DNA of 64,000 bases. Source: an uncultured Pirellula sp. Lineage in GTDB: Bacteria > Planctomycetota > Planctomycetia > Pirellulales > Pirellulaceae. The notes under the pieces were generated by a model. It was given only the letters and a program-made list of their open reading frames with translations, was not told the DNA's origin and made no database searches. Location of the stretch: NCBI GenBank assembly GCA_903892355.1, contig CAITIE010000091.1, forward strand, positions 248,001 to 312,000. Reading direction: 5' to 3'. Shown here piece after piece: positions 58,663 through 64,000 of the stretch (position 1 is its first letter; each line of letters starts with the position of its first letter). The translations under genes were made by a program, and so were the position numbers.

Positions 58663-58759
58663 CCCCCAGCTACCCCCAGGGTAGCCCCAAGCCTGGGTTC
58701 CATACTTCCCATCGTGCTGATCAACGTGATCGGCGTTCTTAATTGATGGGAGACTAGTG

Positions 58760-58969
58760 ATGAGCGAGATGCATGAGAGGGGGCGTGATCTGTTGCCCCT
58801 GCGAAGGATGGCGGCCCGGTTGGGTGTGCCGAGTCGATGGTTGCGTGAGCAAGCCGAGAGTGGGCAAGTCCCTGGGTTGCGTGCTGGGGATCGATGGCTA
58901 TTTGATCCTCTGGTTGCTGCGGCTGCGGTGCGGTCGATGGCGAGCGGAGATAAGGGGGTTGCCCAATGA
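58760..58969 (+). CDS. Small helix-turn-helix protein, excisionase-like
   Basis: A 69-residue protein beginning at the ATG at 58760, with GGGAG seven bases upstream. LLPLRRMAARLGVPSRWLREQAESGQVPGLRAGDRWLFD is a MerR/excisionase-type winged helix (HTH_17 group). Such proteins bend DNA for the integrase or repress the element. It is first in a five-gene overlapping operon. Confidence 0.75.
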   Translation: MSEMHERGRDLLPLRRMAARLGVPSRWLREQAESGQVPGLRAGDRWLFDPLVAAAAVRSMASGDKGVAQ

Positions 58970-59208
58970 CCCCTATCGAGCTAGAGCGATTGGCTGATGC
59001 GGTGGCCGAGAAGGTTGCTGCGAGACTGGCAACGGTCGATCCGGATGCCCTGGTCGATGTGCATCGTGCGGCCGAGTTGATTGGGTGCAGCGTGCCTACG
59101 ATCGAGCGTTTGACTCGATCGGGCGTGATTGCATCCTTGAAGATTGGGCGGCTGCGGCGTTATCGTCCAAGCGATCTGCTTGGAAAATCGAAAGGGGGCG
59201 CAGCGTGA
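58966..59208 (+). CDS. Second helix-turn-helix excisionase-like protein
   Basis: An 80-residue protein. Its start overlaps the preceding stop by four bases (ATGA). LVDVHRAAELIGCSVPTIERLTRSGVIASLKIGRLRRYRPSDLL is a clear HTH_17/excisionase domain. Two such proteins in succession are typical of planctomycete integrative elements. Confidence 0.8.
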   Translation: MTPIELERLADAVAEKVAARLATVDPDALVDVHRAAELIGCSVPTIERLTRSGVIASLKIGRLRRYRPSDLLGKSKGGAA

Positions 59209-60266
59209 CCCACTACCCCCGATCGATTCGTCAATCAAGCAATTTTATCCCGGTGGCTGAGCTGCGGCGAATGGCGAGAGGCCGATGGCGTGAGATTCTG
59301 GTGGCGGCCGGAATCCCTGCGGTCGCTCTCGATGGATTGAAAGGTCGGCCCTGCCCTCGATGTGGTGGCAAGGATCGGTTTGCCCCCCTGAAGGATTTTG
59401 ATCAGCGGGGCGCGTTGCTGTGTCGGCACTGTCATCATGGATCCTCGGATCCTCGATGCGGTGATGGCATTGCTGCTCTGCGTTGGTGGCTCGGAGTCGA
59501 TACGGCTGCGGCCTTGCGTTGGCTGTCATCGTTCCTCGGCGTTGTCCCCGGGGCCCATGTTCCCCGGGTGTTGGTGACCGTGGTGAGTCCCCAGGTGACT
59601 CGATCCCTGTCGGATGATGATCGTCGTCGATTCGAGCTAATGGCTCGGGTGTTTCGAGCGAATCTGAAAACCGATGCCGAGCGTAAGGTTGCAGATGATC
59701 TACGGGTGAGCCCTGATGCATTGCGGCGTTTGTCAGTGGGTTGGTCCCCATCGCACTGCGCGACAACGTGGCCGATGCTCGATGCCGATGGCAACGTGAT
59801 CGGGATTCGATTGCGGTGCCCACGGACTGCTCGAAAGCGGGCTGTGGTCGGATCGATGGCGGGGCTGTTCTTCGATCCTGATTCGATGAGCGGAGATGAT
59901 CCCATCGATCGATTGTGGATCGTCGAAGGCCCAACGGATTGCGCGGCGTTGCTGTCGATCGGTCTGGATGTCGTTGGTGTTCCCTCGGCAGGTGGTGCTG
60001 CGGATCTGGTCGTGGCATTGGCCCGGCGGTTACTGCCCCGAGAGTTGGTAATTGTCGCCGATGGGGATGATGCTGGCTGGCGTGGAGCGGAGCGATTGAG
60101 CGATGCGTTGATGATCGTAGCACAGGTGCGAGTGATAACCCCGCCCCCCGGGATTAAGGATTCTCGAGCGTGGGTGGGTGCTGGGGTTGATTCTGTGGGC
60201 ATCGAGCGAGTTGCTGATGCGGCCCCGATTCGTCGGATCAGTTTGCATGGAGGTGCGTCGTCATGA
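59205..60266 (+). CDS. Zinc-ribbon/Toprim primase of an integrative element
   Basis: A 353-residue protein starting at GTG 59205, which overlaps the previous stop (GTGA) behind a GGGGG ribosome site. The zinc finger is C50-PRC53 and C73-RHC76 (PCPRCGGKDRFAPLKD), as in DnaG/P4-type primases. The Toprim domain has Glu241 in WIVEGPTDCAALL and Asp286/Asp288 in VIVADGDDAGW. It makes RNA primers for replication of the element or acts as a helicase-loader-type primase. An open frame extends upstream to 59085 but lies inside the preceding gene. Confidence 0.87.
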   Translation: MTHYPRSIRQSSNFIPVAELRRMARGRWREILVAAGIPAVALDGLKGRPCPRCGGKDRFAPLKDFDQRGALLCRHCHHGSSDPRCGDGIAALRWWLGVDTAAALRWLSSFLGVVPGAHVPRVLVTVVSPQVTRSLSDDDRRRFELMARVFRANLKTDAERKVADDLRVSPDALRRLSVGWSPSHCATTWPMLDADGNVIGIRLRCPRTARKRAVVGSMAGLFFDPDSMSGDDPIDRLWIVEGPTDCAALLSIGLDVVGVPSAGGAADLVVALARRLLPRELVIVADGDDAGWRGAERLSDALMIVAQVRVITPPPGIKDSRAWVGAGVDSVGIERVADAAPIRRISLHGGASS

Positions 60267-62125
60267 GCATCGAGTTAAGAAAATATCGATCCCCAGGTGG
60301 GCGGGTGGTGGTTGAGTTATTGCACGATGGTGCCCCGATCGAGCGATCGGAGTACGATCCCAAAAACGATAAGGATCGAAAGCGAGCTGCGGAGGTACTC
60401 CATTCCAAGGCCCCGGCCCTGAGCGTGGATGCGATTGATGCGGAGTTGCGTGCGATCGATCTTGCTGGGTTGGAGTTGATCGATGAGCGTGGCATGGTTT
60501 GGCGAGCCCCTGATGGGTTGCCGGATCCGTTGCCGGTGGTGATGCCGTATTCGTCCGAGCTGATGCCCGAGTCGGTCGGTGCTGCGATCGATGACATTGC
60601 GGAGCGAATGCAATGCCCCCCCGATTTTCCTGCGGCGGCGATGTTGGTGGCGATGGCTGCGGTGATCGGTTGCAGGATCGGCATTCGACCTCGGCGGATG
60701 GATGATTGGCTTGTGGTTCCTAATTTGTGGGGCTGTGTGGTCGGTCGGCCGAGTCTGAAGAAAACCCCAGCGATCCGCACTGCGGAGATGCGAGTCCGTG
60801 GGATTGAGGCCCGAGATGCGGAACTGAAAGCCCAAGCGTTAACGGCTGCGGCGTTGGATCGTCGGATGGCTGATGCAAATAGAAAAGCGATTCAGAGGAA
60901 TCTTGAAACCGCCGCAAGGCAGGGCGATCGAGTAGAGATGGAGCGACTGGCTGCGGAGCTGGAAGCATTGGCGGCCGAGGATTACCCCGTGGCTCGTCGA
61001 ATTATTACCAACGATGCGACGATTGAGAAACTGGGTGAGCTGCTTACGGTGCATCCTGCGGGGTTGCTTCTCTGGGTGGATGAGCTGCTCGGGTGGATGC
61101 GTTCTCTCGATCGTGAGGATAAGGCTGGCGTGCGCCAACAATTCTTGACCCTGTGGAATGGCATCGGGCGGTTAAATATCGATCGAGTTGCCCGGGGTGA
61201 GATGGTGGTGGAATCGGCATGCCTTTCGGTTTTCGGGTGCTGTACTCCGGGTGCGTTGGCGGAATACGTTGCGGCGGCCCAGCGTGGCGGCCGAGGTGAC
61301 GATGGGTTGATCCAGCGGTTGCAAGTTGCCGTTTGGCCTGATTCACCCCGGGAATATCGTCAGGTGGATCAGTTGCCCGATAGCATGGCTCAGTGTGCGT
61401 TGCGGGATGTGTTTGAGCTATTGGCTGACCTGGAAGCGATCGAAGCTGCGAAGCGTGATCCTGATGACCCCAAGGCGATTCCCTGGGTGCGATTCGATGG
61501 TGATGCTCAGGTGGTTTTCAACGAGTGGGAGTTGGCGTTGCAATTAAGGATCCGAGCCCGAGACATGCCCGAAGCGTTTGAATCCCACCTTTCCAAGTTT
61601 GCGAGCCTGATGCCGAGCGTGGCGTTAATCCTTCATCTTGCGATGGGTGGGCGTGGAGCTGTATCGGCTGCGGCGGCGAAGATGGCAGTGCGGTGGTGCG
61701 AGTACTTGGAATCGCATGCTGGCCGAGTCTATGCGATGGCAACGTGCCCCGAGCGTCAGGTGGCGTTGCCGTTGTTGCGGCGGATGATGGCGTGGCCCAA
61801 GGATGAGCCGATCCGGGTGCGAGCGATTCGACTGAAGGGGTGGAGTGGGTTGAGCGGCACCGAGTCGATTCAATCGGCGTTGGATCTGTTGATCGAGTCG
61901 GGGTGGATCCAAGCGATCCCGATCCGGCCGCTAAGCGGTCGGCCCACGGCCGAGTATGTGGTGCATCCTGATGCGGCTGAATTTCTTAAATGCCTTAGAC
62001 GGGGCACCATCGAAACCATCGAAACCCCCTCGAAAGGTACTTTTGGAGGTTTTGAAGGTGGTGCCCTAGCGGGTGTAGAAATTCTCAGAGGTGACGATGG
62101 GCGGGTGCGCGGGGTGATCGAATGA
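60263..62125 (+). CDS. DUF3987 (YfjI-type) helicase-like protein
   Basis: A 620-residue protein coupled to the primase by a 4-base overlap. The core has FPAAAMLVAMAAVIGCRIGIRP, the modified Walker A GRPSLKKTP (161-169), a Walker B-like LLLWVDELLGWMRSLDRE, and the downstream SACLSVFGCCTPGALAEYV. DUF3987 proteins of mobile elements are thought to act as replicative helicases with the adjacent primase. The C-terminal part (KGWSGLSGTESIQSALDLLIESGWI) resembles a winged helix. Confidence 0.85.
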   Translation: MSIELRKYRSPGGRVVVELLHDGAPIERSEYDPKNDKDRKRAAEVLHSKAPALSVDAIDAELRAIDLAGLELIDERGMVWRAPDGLPDPLPVVMPYSSELMPESVGAAIDDIAERMQCPPDFPAAAMLVAMAAVIGCRIGIRPRRMDDWLVVPNLWGCVVGRPSLKKTPAIRTAEMRVRGIEARDAELKAQALTAAALDRRMADANRKAIQRNLETAARQGDRVEMERLAAELEALAAEDYPVARRIITNDATIEKLGELLTVHPAGLLLWVDELLGWMRSLDREDKAGVRQQFLTLWNGIGRLNIDRVARGEMVVESACLSVFGCCTPGALAEYVAAAQRGGRGDDGLIQRLQVAVWPDSPREYRQVDQLPDSMAQCALRDVFELLADLEAIEAAKRDPDDPKAIPWVRFDGDAQVVFNEWELALQLRIRARDMPEAFESHLSKFASLMPSVALILHLAMGGRGAVSAAAAKMAVRWCEYLESHAGRVYAMATCPERQVALPLLRRMMAWPKDEPIRVRAIRLKGWSGLSGTESIQSALDLLIESGWIQAIPIRPLSGRPTAEYVVHPDAAEFLKCLRRGTIETIETPSKGTFGGFEGGALAGVEILRGDDGRVRGVIE

Positions 62126-62547
62126 CCTCGGCGAAGGCGTTCTATCGGGAGTTGAGTGCCCTGGGGGTGGTGTTATCGATCGATGATCGAGGCCGATTAT
62201 TGTTTGATGCCCCAAAGGGCGTGATGACCGATGAGCTGATGATCGGGATCCGATCCCATCGTGAGGAGCTGGTGGCGATCGTGGAGCGGATTGATGAGCG
62301 TGCTGCGATCATGGAGCATGATGCCGGAATCCCCCGATCCGATGCGGAGCGGATGGCAAGGATGGAGGTGATTGACGACACTCCCAAGCCCATGCCCCGA
62401 GGGGTTATCTGCCCGTGGTGCCGAGGGAATCTACTGATCGATGCCCTGGGTGGGCTGAAATGCTTGGACTGCTGGCGGTTGGCTTGGGTTAGCGTGCCCG
62501 GTGCGATCGTGCGAGCCGATGCCCAGAAAATCGACCTCGGCATTTAG
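62122..62547 (+). CDS. Small zinc-ribbon protein of the integrative element
   Basis: A 141-residue protein overlapping the DUF3987 stop by four bases. The N-terminal 60 residues (ELSALGVVLSIDDRGRLLFDAPKGVMTDELMIGIRSHREELVAIV) resemble the TubC N-terminal docking domain. The C-terminal part has a zinc ribbon (CPWCRGNLLIDALGGLKCLDC). The function is unknown; it is consistently the last gene before the integrase in this type of element. Confidence 0.7.
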   Translation: MTSAKAFYRELSALGVVLSIDDRGRLLFDAPKGVMTDELMIGIRSHREELVAIVERIDERAAIMEHDAGIPRSDAERMARMEVIDDTPKPMPRGVICPWCRGNLLIDALGGLKCLDCWRLAWVSVPGAIVRADAQKIDLGI

Positions 62548-62770
62548 CGTGAGGTTGACGATCGAGAGGTGGGCTGATGTTTGGATCGATCAGGTTTTGA
62601 GCGATTCAGAAAGCGTTTTGCAGCGTTTTAGGGAAAGCGTTGCATCGTGATGCCGATAGAGGGTATGGTGATGGTTCCACGGCTAGGAAATCATGAGCCG
62701 AAAACTGGATACCCATGCCAGCTGCCGTGGATTTTGTTTCTTCATGGGTTCAACGTATGGGAGTTGAGTG
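62548..62770. promoter_or_regulatory. Region upstream of the integrase with short direct repeats
   Basis: agcgttttgcagcgttttag (62610-62629) followed by agcgttgc makes three near-copies of AGCGTT in a short space. CCACGGC (62677-62683) and GCCGTGG (62724-62730) form an inverted repeat. These might be arm-type integrase or excisionase sites. GGGAG (62759-62763) is the ribosome site of the integrase. Confidence 0.35.
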
Positions 62771-64000
62771 ATGGCTGATTTGAGTCGAGAGAGTGGGCGT
62801 GATTCTTGGAAGTTGAGATGGTACGGTTCTGATGGTCGGCGGAAGTCGATGCGATTGGGATCGATGCCCAAGAAAACGGCGGAGCAATTCCGAACGAAGT
62901 TTGAAGAGCTGCTCGGTGTGCGGCACGGTGGCGGTTCGTTGCCCTTGGAACTGAGCGAGTGGATTGATAACAAGCTGAGCAAGGAGCTGCGGGAAAAACT
63001 GGCATTGGCTGGATTGATCGAGAGCCAAAAGCGTTTAACGGTTGCGAAATTCTGTGATGAGTTTCGAGCGAGTCGAACAAAGGTTGCTGCGGCAACGGCG
63101 GTTCGGGATCGTCAGGTGAGTGACTTGCTGATTGAGTATTTTGGTGCCGATCGTCCCTTGGAGTCGATCACTGCCCGAGATGGCGAAGCGTGGCAACAAT
63201 GGCTCTCGGAGAAAGGGAACAAGCGAGACAAGGCACGTCGATCCCTCGGCGATAACACGGTGCGGCGGAGAACGGGCGTTGCTCGTCAGATGTTCAACAA
63301 AGCGATCAAGTGGAATCTGATCAAGGAAAACCCGTTTTCGGATTTGTCGGTGACGGTGCTTGAGAATAGGGCTCGTCAGGTGTTTGTGAGCTGGGCTGAT
63401 ATTATCAAGGTGATCGAGAAAGCCCCATCGGCCGAATGGAGAGCGTTGATTGCGTTTGTGAGGTTGACCGGGTGCCGAGTCCCCTCGGAGCTGGTTGGGT
63501 TGACCTGGGCAGATGTGGATTTGATCACCAAGCGAATCGTGATCCGATCCCCGAAAACTGCTCATCGTGGCGGAAAACATGCGATGCGATCGTGCCCCAT
63601 ATTCCCCGAGTTGTTCCCGTATTTGCAGGAATTGGCGGATGCTGTGGGCCCTGGGGTGGATGTTCCGATGAGTGCGCCATTGTTCCCGATGGCTCGAAAC
63701 CCGAAGGTGAATTTGAGAACGGGGTTATCTAAGATGATCGTGCGAGCCGGCCTGACCGTATGGGATAAGCTGTTCGTGAATCTGCGATCGAGTCGTCAAA
63801 CTGAGCTGCTTGCCGTTTACCCCGTCGCCGATGTGTGTGCATGGCTCGGCAATAGCCCAGCGGTGGCGGCCCAGTTCTATGCTCAAGCAAGAACTGATGT
63901 TGCTGATCGAGCTGCGAGCGAGTCGATTTTACCGGGGCCTATAGCGGGGCCCATAAGTGACAAAATGGGGCCTAAAACGGGGCCGATCACTACCCATCAG
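62771..64000 (+). CDS. Tyrosine integrase, 3' end outside window
   Basis: 410 codons are open to the right edge (MADLSRESGRDSWKLRWYGS...). The N-terminal arm and SAM-like domain are followed by the catalytic domain. ArgI is Arg236 in TGCRVPSELVGLTWADVDL, ArgII is Arg339 in FVNLRSSRQTELL, and the nucleophile is Tyr370 in AVAAQFYAQ. The usual His of the H-x-x-R box is Val336, and the second His/Trp position is Asn (WLGNSP), so two of the standard residues differ. The LRSSR sequence is characteristic of planctomycete integrases. It closes the element, and its attachment site must lie to the right. Confidence 0.87.
   Translation, partial: MADLSRESGRDSWKLRWYGSDGRRKSMRLGSMPKKTAEQFRTKFEELLGVRHGGGSLPLELSEWIDNKLSKELREKLALAGLIESQKRLTVAKFCDEFRASRTKVAAATAVRDRQVSDLLIEYFGADRPLESITARDGEAWQQWLSEKGNKRDKARRSLGDNTVRRRTGVARQMFNKAIKWNLIKENPFSDLSVTVLENRARQVFVSWADIIKVIEKAPSAEWRALIAFVRLTGCRVPSELVGLTWADVDLITKRIVIRSPKTAHRGGKHAMRSCPIFPELFPYLQELADAVGPGVDVPMSAPLFPMARNPKVNLRTGLSKMIVRAGLTVWDKLFVNLRSSRQTELLAVYPVADVCAWLGNSPAVAAQFYAQARTDVADRAASESILPGPIAGPISDKMGPKTGPITTHQ

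Larger units (their letters stand above)
58760..64000 (+). mobile_element. Integrative element: two excisionase-like genes, primase, DUF3987, zinc-ribbon protein, integrase
   Basis: Five genes joined by 4-base overlaps and a separate integrase all read to the right. The gene set (HTH, HTH, zinc-ribbon/Toprim primase, DUF3987, integrase) is that of small integrative elements or satellite-like islands. No capsid, terminase or conjugation gene is seen in the window. The right boundary is outside; the left boundary is not proven, since the interrupted gene at 57742 and the DUF6232 gene may be cargo. Confidence 0.7.

Overview
The window looks like a chromosome segment of a planctomycete, most likely of the Pirellulaceae (Rhodopirellula/Pirellula group). 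The evidence is the company of families: a secreted sulfatase, a cytochrome of the DUF1587/1592/1588/1585 type paired with a DUF1552 protein, a very large ceramidase/LamG/PVC-type dehydrogenase protein, DUF4912 and an integrase of the planctomycete LRSSR type. No rRNA, tRNA or CRISPR array was recognised.

Layout. 1-7.1 kb: 3' part of a primary-type sigma factor with a clear terminator, a secreted sulfatase (minus), the divergent cytochrome/DUF1552 pair (plus), a small secreted protein and the decayed tail of a probable outer-membrane protein. 7.1-16.8 kb (minus): dapA, then a complete F-type ATP synthase operon read in the order atpZ-like, atpI-like, atpB, atpE, atpF, atpH, atpA, atpG, atpD, atpC, closed by a terminator before dapA. 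AtpB carries a large insertion before its first membrane helix. 17-23.4 kb: a DUF4912 protein with a histone-H1-like tail, an RsbW-type kinase and STAS antagonist (a partner-switching pair), a zinc-ribbon membrane protein, and groES-groEL. 23.6-38.5 kb: a secreted GH123/DUF4091-like protein, an LpoB/COG3014 lipoprotein pair, a Gfo/Idh/MocA oxidoreductase, a MoxR-DUF58-FtsX operon and a protein with a degenerate GGDEF-like end. 38.5-44.3 kb: one 1924-residue secreted protein. 44.5-55.8 kb: HAD hydrolase, aspartate kinase with a double-length regulatory region, a TPR lipoprotein, an operon of TPR protein, ExbB, ExbD and a terpenoid-cyclase-like repeat protein, then DUF2071.

55.8-64 kb differs in character. 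It begins with REP-like sequences and a small ORF, followed by AT-richer accessory genes: a DUF6232 protein and a regulator-like gene cut by one in-frame stop. It ends with an integrative element of two HTH/excisionase proteins, a zinc-ribbon/Toprim primase, a DUF3987 helicase-like protein and a small zinc-ribbon protein. All five are joined by 4-base overlaps, and a tyrosine integrase follows that runs off the window.

A recurring small-scale feature is short perfect tandem duplications, often with a 17-base unit. They lie between genes, at the 3' ends of genes (atpG and the gene at 20.1 kb) and, in multiples of three, inside low-complexity coding segments. Functions given here come from motif recognition and family knowledge; no database search was possible.
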